Source: Sarcophilus harrisii (taxonomy: Eukaryota > Chordata > Mammalia > Dasyuromorphia > Dasyuridae). Taken from it: a DNA stretch of 64,000 nucleotides. The stretch covers positions 155,746,641-155,810,640 of the forward strand of contig NC_045428.1 in the NCBI RefSeq assembly GCF_902635505.1. The letters run 5' to 3'. The notes under the pieces are model-generated. The model searched no databases. It had not been told where the DNA came from and saw nothing but the letters and a program-made list of their open reading frames with translations. Shown here one piece after another: positions 33,757 to 43,680 of the stretch. Both the position numbers and the translations under genes were made by a program. Numbering within the stretch: position 1 is the first letter of the stretch; each line of letters opens with the position of its first letter.

Positions 33757-33954
33757 AACTTGTTTTATGTGAGAATTGGGCTATGGTACAACATTGTTCC
33801 AATGTTCTTGTCTCTAGGTCTGGTTTTCACATGACATCAGAGCTTAGATGCTAGAGTTCTCTGGAGGGCTTCCCTCTTGGTTTGGGGGTGGGGCCTCCCT
33901 GTCAGCCTTTCCCAGATGTGAGCTTTTTTGAAGAAAATGCCATTATTCCAAATG

Positions 33955-34330
33955 TGTTGTGCCACAATTGCCTTTTATTATCCTGACTCAGTTTCCCTAA
34001 TTGTCCTGCCTTAGTTTCCTGGAATTGTTCTGTCTCAGTTCCTAATTGTTCTGCTCAATCCTGTAACAATAGCCCTCCCGCCTAATCATCATGATCCAGA
34101 TAAGGAGAAAGACCTTCTATCTTAAACATCATGACCCCACCCCTTCCCTACTTATCAGAATGCCTCTCCCCATTCTGTCATTGTTCTTCTTTATCCCAAC
34201 TTATCAGAATGTCAGGTGCCTCCCCCCCCCCCACCCTATCAGAACCAGATTGATAGCCTGCTCCTGTTCTCAATGCTTGACTCTGCCCCTGCCTCTGTCT
34301 ATCTCTGTAGCTGAGCCATGGGCTAGCGTG

Positions 34331-34375
<45 letters not shown>

Positions 34376-34533
34376 GTGTGTGTGTGTGTGTGTTATTGAG
34401 AACTCACATTGGTTGCTGGATGCTTTGGACATCAGCCCTGGGGGAAGCATGTCCCCAGCACAATCTGTCCTTTTAAAATAAAATATTAAAAACTCTCTAA
34501 TCTCTACTTTGCCTCAGTTTCTCCAGCACTACA
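33955..34533 (+). mobile_element. Solo LTR, longest copy of its family in the window
   Basis: TGTTGTGC…CACTACA. U3 holds repeated 'tcagtttccctaattgtcct'-type units (33985-34060) and 'cctaatcatcatgatcc'; R/U5 holds 'ttttaaaataaaatattaa' (polyadenylation signal) and 'tgcctcagtttctccagc'. A GT/TA microsatellite (34332-34392) has grown inside, producing meaningless 102- and 90-codon frames. No clear target duplication and no internal viral DNA; a fossil. Confidence 0.82.
34332..34393. repeat. (GT)n(TA)n(GT)n microsatellite
   Basis: Two GT runs separated by TATATATA, within the LTR. Confidence 0.95.
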
Positions 34534-34984
34534 GTGTCAATGGCACTTGTACAGTAGTTCAATCAAAATTATCTCTTGAGAAACAAATCCAGGCATTAGA
34601 CATTATGTGAGAATTAATTTTAGTTTGATATATAATATGGTAAAGTTAGAAACAATTTTAAAAACTGTATCTTAAATAAAATATGAAAAATTATGTAAAT
34701 TCACAAATTCATAAACACATGTAAATATACATATATTCTATATTCATATCCAAATCTATATATTTTCCCTTTTTGGAGAAAGGAGATGATAGGTACATCT
34801 CTGAATTCATTGGTATAGGGAGATTCCAGCGAGGAATTTCTACCACCAATGTCACTGGAACCATTTTTTGCTATTTAAAAACCTGAGACAAATGAATAGA
34901 CTTCTGAGAAGTTAAGTGATTTGCTCAGAGTCATAGTCAGTATAGGTCAAAGATAATTCTTTAAAATAGTCCAGCTTTCCTGTG
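34534..34984. other. Old DNA with a faint minus-strand MIR remnant
   Basis: 'gaagttaagtgatttgctca' at about 34908 resembles a minus-strand MIR core. The rest is unrecognised. Confidence 0.4.
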
Positions 34985-35345
34985 ACCTCTGGAATTTGGC
35001 TAAATATTCCTTAGAGTTTTCATTTTGGAATTTCTTTCAGGCAGTGATTGGTAGATTATTTCAATTTCTCTTTTACCCTCTAGTTCTAATATATCAGGAG
35101 AGTTTTCTTTAAAAACTTATTGAAAGATTATTTCTAGGCTTTTTTCCTTTTCTATCATAATTCAGTCCAAAAATATTTAAATTAACTCTCCTAGATCTAT
35201 TTCCCAAGTCTGTTTTTTGTTTCCAATGAGCTAGTTCATGTTGTCTTCTATTTTAAAATTATTTTTTGTTGTTGTTGTTTTATTGTTTCTTGATTTCTCA
35301 TAAAGTCATTTGCTCAATTCAAATTTCTAAGCATTTTTTTTCCTT

Positions 35346-35536
35346 CAGTGAACTTTTACACCTCCTTTTCCACTTGGCCAATTCTACTCTTTAAGGCATT
35401 TTTTTTCTCAGTGAATTTTTATGCTTCTTCCATTTGGTCAGTCTGATTTTCAAGACATTCTTTTCCTCATTGATTTTTTTGTACTTCTTTTTGCCATTTG
35501 GTCTAATCTTTATTTAAAGGTGTCATTTTCTTCAGA
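35346..35536 (-). repeat. 63-bp periodic coding repeat in the L1 ORF1 coiled coil
   Basis: The plus-strand words cagtga, cagtga, cattga and cagact occur at 35346, 35409, 35468 and 35533, spacings 63, 59 and 65. Minus-strand translation gives repeated units such as 'LKSRIGQVEKEV' and 'LKIRLTKWKK'. Sixty-three bp is 21 residues, exactly three heptads, so the coil has grown or been kept by duplication in coil register. Confidence 0.7.
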
Positions 35537-36368
35537 CTTTTTTGGTGTCTTCATCAACAAGCTGCTGACTCATTCTTCATAATTTTTTTGCACCAGTATC
35601 ATTTCTGTTCCCAATTTTTCTTCTACTTTTCTTATTTGATTTTCCTAATTCTTTCTGAGCTTTTTTGAGCTTTAAACTTGAGACTAATTCACATTTTTCT
35701 TGGAGTTTCTGATTTGGAATTTGGCTTAGTTATCTTCTTCTGCATATGTATTTTGATTTTCCTGGTCATGAAAGTAAATTTCTATAATCAGAATTTTTTT
35801 CTGTTTTTTTTTTTCAATTTTCTAATATATTTCTTGATTTTTAATTCTCTGTTAAAGTGGGGCTCTGCTTCCAGGGTAAAAGGGGCACTATACCAAGCAT
35901 TAGTTTTGTGTAGTAGTTTTCAGGGACCTGTAAGTTTTCAGTTCTTCCAAGGTTGTGTCATTTAAGGAGAAGAGGTATGTTTACTCCTCTTCTGGTCTGT
36001 ACCTTGGTCAGTGAGTGACCACAAGCACTCTTCTGCCCTGTTCTGTTGGGACTGCAAGCTCTGGTATGCTAGTGCTCCTCCTTAATCTGGGAATACACAT
36101 CCTACTTTGTGCAGTGCAAGAGAGTCCTGTCTCAGAGAAAGAAAAGAGACACCTGTATTTCTTTGATCCCCTTCCTGTCTGTTGGCATAAAATTCTGGGA
36201 ATAGCTGCTGCCACTGCTAATTCAATAGCTTCCAGGCCTGCTCCTTATTTGCTGGGGCTGGATTTATGTTGGCAGTCTCTGTTCCACTGTGCTCCACTTT
36301 CAGGTGAGACAGGCCTTACCTGCTGGTTTTCTGAGTTGTGTTTGGCTATATAATTATTTCATTCCATT

Positions 36369-36391
36369 TTTTTTGGGGGGGGGGAGGGGGG
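36369..36391. repeat. G-run, quadruplex-capable
   Basis: Runs of 10 and 7 G separated by A, in the L1 5' UTR (minus strand reads C). Confidence 0.85.
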
Positions 36392-36639
36392 ATTCTGCTC
36401 TTCCAATATTTTAAAAATTACATTATTTAAAAGTTTGAAGGGTTATGGGGAGAGTCCAGAGGAATCCTTGCCTTTTTTCTTCCATCTTGGCATATATTAT
36501 ATATTGAAAATCAAATCCCTACAAAACATTAAATTTATAAGTTTCTTTTAGGTCTTAAAAATATCTTGCTTCCAAAAAATTTTCAATACTTAAAAAAATC
36601 TTTAGGACCAAATCTAGAATTTATTGTATTTTACTTCTT

Positions 36640-36810
36640 TAGGTCTTTTCTTAGTTTTGAAAGAACAGTATCTGCATATCACATTATAGTTTGCAAAGTG
36701 TTTTCCCATACATTCTCTCTCATTTGATAACAATTGAAATATTTTAAATTGCAATTTTTACTATTAAAAAAAAGTCTCAGATATTCATTAGATTTTTTTT
36801 TCCCCTAGAA
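36640..36810 (-). mobile_element. MIR3-type CORE-SINE fragment
   Basis: 'tatagtttgcaaagtgtttt' and 'cccatacattctctctcatt' match the minus-strand MIR3 tail. Head not recognisable. Confidence 0.5.
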
Positions 36811-37624
36811 AAAGACTCAGAGGCAGAAAAGTTCAACTATACACCTATGGGTAGATAAGAAAGTAGGAGTTTAAGCAGTCATCAGAAATCAAATCTCCAG
36901 AGACCTGAGCTCTAATTCTTAAGTCACACTCCCTTCCACTTAATGTATCCATTGTAGCTTTTACCATGACAAAGAAAGTAATTAGATCCGTGAATGCAAG
37001 ACTTTGGAAAGTCCTATCAGCATGGCCCATTATCTTTCATCTTGAAGTAGCAAAAACCTTTATTAAACTGCTCAGAAAGGAAGTGTTATTGTTTCCCTAT
37101 ACCCTTCTTTCCCCAAAAGATTGCTGATTTATTTGGAATACTAAAGAGGTTATATTGAATTAAAAGGAGGATATTTTTCCCATGAACATAAAAGCTTTTG
37201 TAATATAGGTGCTAAAATGGTCTCCCTGACTAAGTTTAAATGTGCCATTTAGGTTCTATGAGGCGTTCTAGACAAATTTAGATAGAAGGCAGGAAATTGA
37301 CTGCATAAGCCATTGTTGATACAATTGGGAACTGAGGGATGCATTCCCATCTCATATAACTGTGACTGAGAAGGAAAAGGTGACCTAATGGAGATGCAAA
37401 TATCTAGAATCTTATCTCTTTTGCTATTTTAATATGCCCCTTATATTTTGTTTACAAGATGTCTATATATACAAAATAGATTGAAAATTGATAAAATAAT
37501 GTAATCAAGTTTGGGGGGGAAAAATTGACCTGAAATGTTCAGATTAGAATGGATCTGTGATTTCATTTGAGAACTCTCTATAAAGAGAGTACTATTTATC
37601 ATATCAAATATGTACCATTCCTCA
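36811..37624. other. Unique-looking DNA
   Basis: A weak minus-strand MIR core may exist near 36885-36960. Otherwise nothing recognised, and composition is less AT-rich than average. Confidence 0.4.
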
Positions 37625-37765
37625 TTAACCTATTCAGAGTGTTGCCTAGAACAATGAGAAGCTAATTGACTTGTCCAGATTCACATAACTTGTATATGTC
37701 AGAATTCAGATTTGGAACTCAGGACTTCTTCCCTCAGAGATCATCTCTACTCTATGTAATATATA
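37625..37765 (-). mobile_element. MIR-type CORE-SINE fragment
   Basis: 'agctaattgacttgtccaga', 'ttcacataacttgtatatgt' and 'ttggaactcaggacttctt' follow the reversed SINE core and head. Confidence 0.6.
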
Positions 37766-38341
37766 GTTTCTACCAAAATATTATTATATTAAATGTTGAT
37801 GGGGAAAGGAAAAAGTGAATTTTTCCGTTACTTGGAGGAAAAAAATATGCTTGCTGTCTTTATAATCTATCTATATATGATGTTTAGACATGAATATCAT
37901 TCCTACACTAACTAACCTAGATGCACCTAAGAAATCAGATAGTAAATTTATAAAGAAGAGTAACTGCAAGCACTAAGATTAGTGGATCAACTTCAAAAGA
38001 TAAGGACTAGAAGAATTGTATTGGGACTACTACAATTTAACCATCTCTTACTCTTGACAGTATTTGCTCATTTACTGTCTTCACTCCCTCCCTCACCCCA
38101 TTTCAGAGACAAATATGTTCATTGTTTTGAAATTTCAACACAATAATTCAGATTCTTATCTCAATTCTTATCTAAAGCTTTAATTTACCTATAATTCAGT
38201 TTTAGAAATAGGCAGGGACTCTGAAGACCATTTTTTCTTCCTGAGCTTATTTATCACTTCCCACCTCCAAGCAACTATGCTTTAAATGTAAGAGTCTATA
38301 TGTCTTCACAAATGGATACATATTCATCCCTTAAATAGATG
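37766..38341. other. Nothing recognised
   Basis: Unique-looking sequence. Confidence 0.4.
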
Positions 38342-38675
38342 AAGGCTTCTTAAACTTTTTCCACTCCTGATTGTTTTTCACCTGAGAAAATTTTATATGA
38401 TTTTAACTCAAATCTGAGATGGGGTGTTTCTAGCAGCATGTGTGCATATGCAGTGCAAAGTATGCATGTTATGTGTTCAAAATCAAGGCTGCAGTGATAC
38501 TGCATAATGCATCATAAACAAGCACTGCCAGAAATATGATTCATTATATGTTTGATTTTGAATTAATTTTTGGTCATTGCATTCAGAAATCTTTTGCTGT
38601 TACCAAACTTTTCCTAACCCCTATACTCTGTTATGTGATCCCCATATGGAGATGCTACTCACACTTTAAGAAGTG
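38342..38675. mobile_element. hAT-like non-autonomous DNA transposon
   Basis: The ends are inverted copies: left 'cttcttaaactttttccac' at 38346 and right, on the minus strand, 'cttcttaaagtgtgagtag'. The interior has the 'actcctgattgtttttcacc' and 'gtgatccccatatggag' words (decayed 'gcgacccc') of MER5/Charlie-like elements. No transposase. About 330 bp; an 8-bp target duplication could not be confirmed. Confidence 0.5.
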
Positions 38676-39999
38676 TGTGAGTAACCTAGTGGCTCTGTAA
38701 AAATAACTAGAATCAAATAACTAATTTTGCCAGTTTCCTGAAAAGCAAGTTGGAAATGACACTAAAGTCAAGATCCACAAATCACTAATACGGTCTCAAT
38801 TTTTTAAAAAACAAAATGACTAGTCTCAACAAAAATAGCATATAGATAGATAAAGACAGATACTATGTAACTATTACATATCTAATAACATATGCAACAT
38901 ACACACACATACACATGTATTCTTGGGTTAAAATGGAATGATTCTATCTTTCACAGAAGCTGAAATTCATTTCACATTTATAGAATAAGCCTTAAAATAT
39001 AATTTTACAAATAATTCTGTACAAATCATATAATAACATATGAAAGTCAAAATTTCAAAGTTCTAACAGAGACCATTTTTGGTCAATTTTTAGTAATATT
39101 TTAAATATACTCCAAGAAACCTAATCTGGGTTATAGCTATTGGTTTGTAGATCCAAGAAAGATTTGTCAGATTCAAAGAGAAATAGAAATTTCTACCAGA
39201 AATACAAGTTTGTTTGTTTTTTTAAAGGGAGAGAAACAAAAGATAGATTCTTGGTATTAATGGTTTCATCCCTTCACCACAAAATTGGCTATAAAATTTC
39301 ACGTATATTGAACTGCCATTACTAAATATCATGCCTATAAACAAAAAAGGCCCAATATTAGCAATGGTATTTTATAAAATAATAGTTTATAAATAGTATT
39401 TAATTATTTGGTAAAGACATTTGATGATATAAAGCAGATTTAATAACTTGGCTACTCCTGACCATCTTATTAGGTAAATACAATAAAACATGAAAAACAA
39501 GAGAAAACTAACTTTAAATGGACTCTTCTAGACAAGTATTGTAACACTTCACAGTACATTGTCATGCTAATTTCAAGAATGTTTCCATCCACCAATCAAT
39601 TGTTATTTCAAGATGCTATATTCTAGTTCTCAATAGACCAAAGGACTACCTAGTCTGGGTTTGTCTTCTTACTGATATAAGTCCCAGCAATGATTTCTGA
39701 ATGGGAAATGGAATAAAAAAACATCACCAAAGGTAAATAAAATAGAAACAGTCTGGCTCTTGTAAATGCCAAGGGAGAGCAAATTTATAACTAGGACCCT
39801 ATTTCATCCTCATGAAATAGTGATGGAACCAAAGAAATAGTTACCAAAATCAGATGGATCCTCTGTAGAGAATTGTTCAGAAAGAGAAGTATAAGAATTA
39901 CTCAGGATGAGACAGTAAATACCATGGAGTGATTAGTCATACTAATTAGATAATCTATCAAGTGATGTATTTAAGTGATGAAATAAATATAGGATTATA
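38676..39999. other. Unique-looking DNA
   Basis: 1.3 kb without recognised features; a 61-codon frame at 39140-39325 looks like chance. Confidence 0.4.
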
Positions 40000-40185
40000 G
40001 AATTATAGCTCTTAGAGTTGGCAGGGACTTCAGAAACCATCTAGTTCTCCTTATATATAAAGAAATTGGGATTAAGAGGAAGTCAAATCATTTGATTAAG
40101 GTGACAGAGATAAGAGGTAGAATTTCAATTCATGTTCACTGACTCCAATACTAGTGTTTTTCCATTGTATCACACTGCTTGGTAT
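40000..40185 (-). mobile_element. MIR3-type CORE-SINE
   Basis: Plus-strand 'gaattatagctcttagagtt', 'ggcagggacttcagaaacca' (CR1/L3-like tail in reverse), 'atttgattaaggtgacagag' and 'ttttccattgtatcacactg'. Confidence 0.7.
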
Positions 40186-40494
40186 GTATAACAGTTGATT
40201 AAAAAAAAAATCACAGAAGTGATTTTCTTTCCAGATCAGGAAAGCAATCATGATTCTTTCTTATAAACCCATAGGGAGAATATGGCTCTCCTGATTATTT
40301 TCTCCAAATATTTGATCTCTGATTTGTTTGGAAGACTATCCTAACAGATATTGTCACTCCAAGTCCAGACTACCCAGTAGTCATGAAAAGAACTGAGTCT
40401 CAAAAAGAAAGAAACTATATAGTTCTTTTCTAATTTGATTTTCTATTCTCTTTGCCTATTCTACCCTCCATCACTTAACTTCTATCAAATCTTC
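40186..40494. other. Nothing recognised
   Basis: Unique-looking sequence with a 10-bp A run. Confidence 0.4.
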
Positions 40495-40682
40495 CTTGTA
40501 TAGCAGAAAGAAATATTTGATAGAGTCAGAAGACCTAAGTTCAATTTCTTCCTTTGTCACAAACTACCTACTTAGCCTTTTCCAAGTAATTAAACAATTA
40601 TGGGCCTCAATTTCTTCTACTATGACAATGAGTGATTGTGCTAAATGACATCTATAATCTTAAGAAGCTCTAATTCCAAGAA
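40495..40682 (+). mobile_element. MIR3-type CORE-SINE
   Basis: 'agtcagaagacctaagttca', 'ccttttccaagtaattaaac', 'cctcaatttcttctactatg' and tail 'aaatgacatctataatctta'. Confidence 0.7.
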
Positions 40683-40734
40683 GAAGTGATATGAAGAACT
40701 GAAGCTGATTAATCTGAACTGATAGTCTGCATTT

Positions 40735-40930
40735 TATGTCTAGAGGATAGAGTAATTTAGCACCAGACATTACTTAATAATTATATAGGTCAACACAATA
40801 ACCAGAAAAATGAAAGAATTTTCTCAGAGTTACACAGCTCTTTAATAACAAATATGCAATGAGAACCAGGTCCCTCCACTGCAGTCCTTACTGAATAGAC
40901 TTCTTGGAACACAGCACAATTATTTGAGAA
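40735..40930 (-). mobile_element. Weak MIR-type remnant
   Basis: 'ttctcagagttacacagctc' and 'atgagaaccaggtccctcca' resemble a reversed MIR core. Low similarity. Confidence 0.4.
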
Positions 40931-41199
40931 ATATTTGGAGATGAATTTGTAAATGTAGTGACTAATTGGTTATTAATTGATTCTTAAATCATACTACCTC
41001 TTCATAGATAGCCTATTTTTAATTATTTGGTTATAACATTTATTTAGAAAAATTGTAGTTCCAAATTATCTTCCTTCCTGAAGCCTCTCCAATATCCAAT
41101 TGATATGATATCAGTTATATGTATAAAGTCATGCAAACCATAATTCTCTATTAGCCGTGTGGCAAAAAAAAAAAAAAAATAAAATAAGAACAATAAAGT
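40931..41199. other. Nothing recognised
   Basis: Contains an A-run at 41164-41179. Confidence 0.4.
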
Positions 41200-41345
41200 A
41201 AAAAAGTATGTTTCAATCTGCATTCAAAGCTCATCATTTCATAAAAGTTTTCCTGTGTTTTTTTTTTTTCTGAAACCATCTTGCTTTTAATTTCTTACAG
41301 TACAATAATATTCCATCACAATCATATGCCTTAACTTAGATGTAG
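41200..41345 (-). mobile_element. L1 3' fragment
   Basis: 'tttcataaaagttttcctgt', 'ctgaaaccatcttgctttta' and 'acagtacaataatattccat' are the reversed L1 3' part, ORF2 end side. Confidence 0.6.
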
Positions 41346-41379
41346 ATCACTAATTGCTTCTAATATATATTATGAATAG

Positions 41380-41500
41380 AATCTCTCTGAGCCTCAGTTT
41401 TCTCATGGGAATGATAATTTTTATATTACTATGTTACTTTTGTTAGTGAGAAACACTATAAACTTTAAAGTACTACTTAAATATGACTTATTATATATTA
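41380..41500 (+). mobile_element. MIR3-type tail
   Basis: 'gagcctcagttttctcatgg' followed by 'aactttaaagtactactta'. Confidence 0.5.
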
Positions 41501-41651
41501 TATATGTATATAGTACATATAGTATATGTTTATAATTATGTAGCCAATTAAAAAGGAGACTCTAATTATCATGGTATATTTATGTCAAAGATGAAATAGG
41601 GCATAAATTAAATGATTAGCATCTGCTTGCTGGAGAGAAAGGGAATGATAT

Positions 41652-42045
41652 TGTTGTGCCATAGTTCCCCTTTTAATGTCATGACCCAGTTTCTCCAATT
41701 GTCCTATTTAGTTATTCTGCCTCAGGTTATAACTTTTCCCTCTTAATGTTTGATTAGATAAAGGTCTACCTCAGTTGCTCTGCCCCAAAACCCCAGGCTA
41801 TAATCATTCCCTCCTAAATGGTGGATGAGATGAAGGTTTTATATCTTTAGGTTATAGACATTCCTTAATGTTTGACAGGATAAAGGTTTATCCATTTTAG
41901 ATGTCATTAGAATATCAGTAACCTCCCTCCATTGTGTCATCCTAGGGGCCTCCCCCACCATTAGTACCTCTCCTATTCTGTCACTGTTCTTGTTATACTA
42001 TAAAAAAGCTTGCTGTCCCAGCCTTGCCTTATATTTAATATTTCC
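41652..42045 (+). mobile_element. Partial LTR, same family as 33955-34533
   Basis: Starts TGTTGTGCCATAG and has the U3 'tccaattgtcctatttag' unit, then three related segments starting ggttataac, ggctataat and ggttatag at 41725, 41806 and 41850, and a TATA-like 'actataaaaaagc' at about 41997. The 3' part seen in the 33955 copy is missing. A fossil. Confidence 0.7.
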
Positions 42046-42639
42046 CCACATAAGTACATTTGGGTCAGATCTTGTATATTTGTAAGAAGTCCAAAATATC
42101 TATCAAAATATATTGTAAAGAGTAGATAGTTCATAAATTACTGAAAAAAAGGCAAATCAATGATGTAATAAGTTAATTGAAAAACAAATGAATTGATAAA
42201 CTAATGAATAACAAAGAACCGAATGGACATTATGAATAATTGATTACTTAAAGCTAAGAAATCTGTTATTAAATATGACAAAATTATGAACTGAATAACT
42301 CAGATAATCATTGTGCCATTAATAGGAAGAGGAAAATAAGAAGCTAGAACAAAGCATAAGGTAGGATATGACAATGTTTGATGAAAGCATGTTTTTGTGG
42401 AAAAGACAAAAATTAGTTGGAAGTAAAAGTGTCTATATGGATATATTTTACATTATACTATCAACTTATTTTCCTTTTTTAATTATTGGAAAATAACTAA
42501 GAAATTGCATGTTTAATAATTAATCAATCAATAGTTAATCAGTAAATAAATCCCTAGCAATAATAATTACTATATACACCAAGGGTAGTTGTTTAATGCA
42601 TAGAAAAAAAAAAAGAAAGAAAGAAATGGACAAGGCTCT
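42046..42639. other. AT-rich stretch, nothing recognised
   Basis: No gene or repeat recognised. Confidence 0.4.
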
Positions 42640-42762
42640 TGTACCAGTCTTATCACTATATAGCTGTAGAAATCATTTCACATATCTGTTTAATTCCTCA
42701 CTAGAAAGAGGGCTGGTCTAGCTCATCCTTAAGTCACTTCTGGGGCTAACATTCTATTTCTG
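42640..42762 (+). mobile_element. MIR3-type CORE-SINE fragment
   Basis: 'tatagctgtagaaatcattt', 'ggctggtctagctcatcctt' and 'ctaacattctatttctg' follow the MIR3 order from core to tail. Confidence 0.6.
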
Positions 42763-42839
42763 TAAATTGCCCTGGTCTCTAGACCTAGAATTCAAATGGT
42801 TAATCAAGTACATATCTTCAAATATTCATCCAAAGAATT

Positions 42840-42938
42840 AAAGATGATTAATATCTTAGAAGTCATCAACTACAGACATTTAATATTATAGAATAGAAAA
42901 TCAATACACAAAAGGTTAAATGAATTGACTAATTGTTC
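42840..42938 (-). mobile_element. MIR3-type fragment cut by an L1
   Basis: 'gaatagaaaatcaatacaca' and 'aggttaaatgaattgact' look like the reversed core; the sequence is broken off by the L1 at 42940. Confidence 0.4.
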
Positions 42939-42939
42939 T

Positions 42940-43405
42940 TTTTTATTATAGTAAGTTTGTTTTTAATACACATTGTTTTATGAATCATGTTGGGGAAAAA
43001 AAATCAGATCAAAGGGAAAAGCCATGGGAGAGATTAAAAAAAAAAAAAAAAACAGAAAAAAGAAGTGAACATAGCATGTGTTGATTTACATTCAGTCTCC
43101 TTAGTTCTTTTTCTGAATGCAGATGGCATTTTCTCTCCAAAGTCTATTAGGATTGGTTTGGATCACTGAATCACTGAGAAGAACTAAGTCTTTCATAGTT
43201 TATTGCACATTCTTGCTGTTGTTATATAAAATGTATTTCTGGTTCTGCTTGTCTCACTCAGCATCAGTTCATGTAAATCTTTCCAAACCTTTCTATGATC
43301 AACTTGTTTATCATTTTTTATATAACAATAACATTCCATTACCTTCATGTACCACAACTTATTCAGCTATTCCCCAATTGATGGTCATTCACTCATTTTC
43401 CATAA
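42940..43405 (-). mobile_element. 5'-truncated L1 3' end
   Basis: 'aatcatgttggggaaaaaaa', 'tgaatgcagatggcattttc', 'cactcagcatcagttcatgt' and 'tcagctattccccaattgat' are the reversed L1 3' UTR and ORF2 end. The same subfamily recurs at 47625-48511. The 98-codon antisense frame (43117-43413) is not a gene. Confidence 0.85.
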
Positions 43406-43529
43406 TTAAGTGACTCTTTCCTTCAAGGATAGAGAATTAGGCAAAAAAGGAATTTGATTAGGATCACATTACTTGATTTGGTTAAAGTAGTAGGTCCACA
43501 GGTTTGTCCTCTTTGTTGGCTCCAATTCC
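43406..43529. other. Nothing recognised
   Basis: Short unique-looking stretch. Confidence 0.4.
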
Positions 43530-43680
43530 CACTCTTTTCTTTTCTTTTCTTCCTCTACTTCTTCTTTCATATTAAAGTCTCTCTGCTTATCTGTCTCTGT
43601 CTCCCTCTGTGTCTTTAGCTTTCTCACTCTCCCCCTAAAGACACATGTATATGTGTATGTAAATATATGTGTGTGTATAT
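43530..43680. repeat. TC-rich tract and TG/TA words
   Basis: TTTTC and CTGTCTC words 43530-43635, then ATGTGTATGTAAATATATG to 43680. Confidence 0.8.

Larger units (their letters stand above)
28985..33950 (-). mobile_element. Minus-strand L1, interrupted three times and lacking most of the endonuclease region
   Basis: 3' UTR at 28985-29423 ('ctctccctccctcccttcca'), a few bases at 29784-29800, ORF2 from 30326 ('tctgaaatcatcctgcttag', 'ggatcaaatcacatacatag') through reverse transcriptase to about 33060 (87- and 85-codon frames at 32481-32775 encode 'NIIDRKNPSTRSWF'-like RT N-terminal residues), then directly ORF1-like coiled-coil DNA (33090-33480) and 5' UTR-like DNA (33690-33950). The endonuclease and inter-ORF regions are missing. 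Interrupted by a solo LTR (29424-29777), a plus-strand L1 (29801-30325) and a WSINE1-like SINE (33539-33676); a second LTR abuts its 5' end. Confidence 0.75.
34985..36492 (-). mobile_element. 5' half of a second minus-strand L1 (5' UTR and ORF1)
   Basis: Read on the minus strand it starts at about 36492 with a GC-rich 5' UTR ('gccaagatggaagaaaaaag'), followed by ORF1: a long coiled coil (about 35700-35280) and the beginning of the RNA-binding domain (35250-35000). ORF2 is absent. The coiled-coil part has a repeat of about 63 bp. Plus-strand frames of 95 and 112 codons (35678-35965, 36015-36353) are antisense and not genes. Confidence 0.75.

Noticed and set aside
34091-34450. Two overlapping frames of 102 and 90 codons
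   Set aside because: They read across the GT/TA microsatellite inside a solo LTR.
36015-36353. 112-codon plus-strand frame with cysteines and hydrophobic parts
   Set aside because: Antisense to an L1 5' UTR; such GC-richer DNA stays open by chance.
21315-42045. A complete endogenous retrovirus
   Set aside because: Only solo LTRs are seen; no gag, pol or env region lies between LTRs of the same family in the same orientation.
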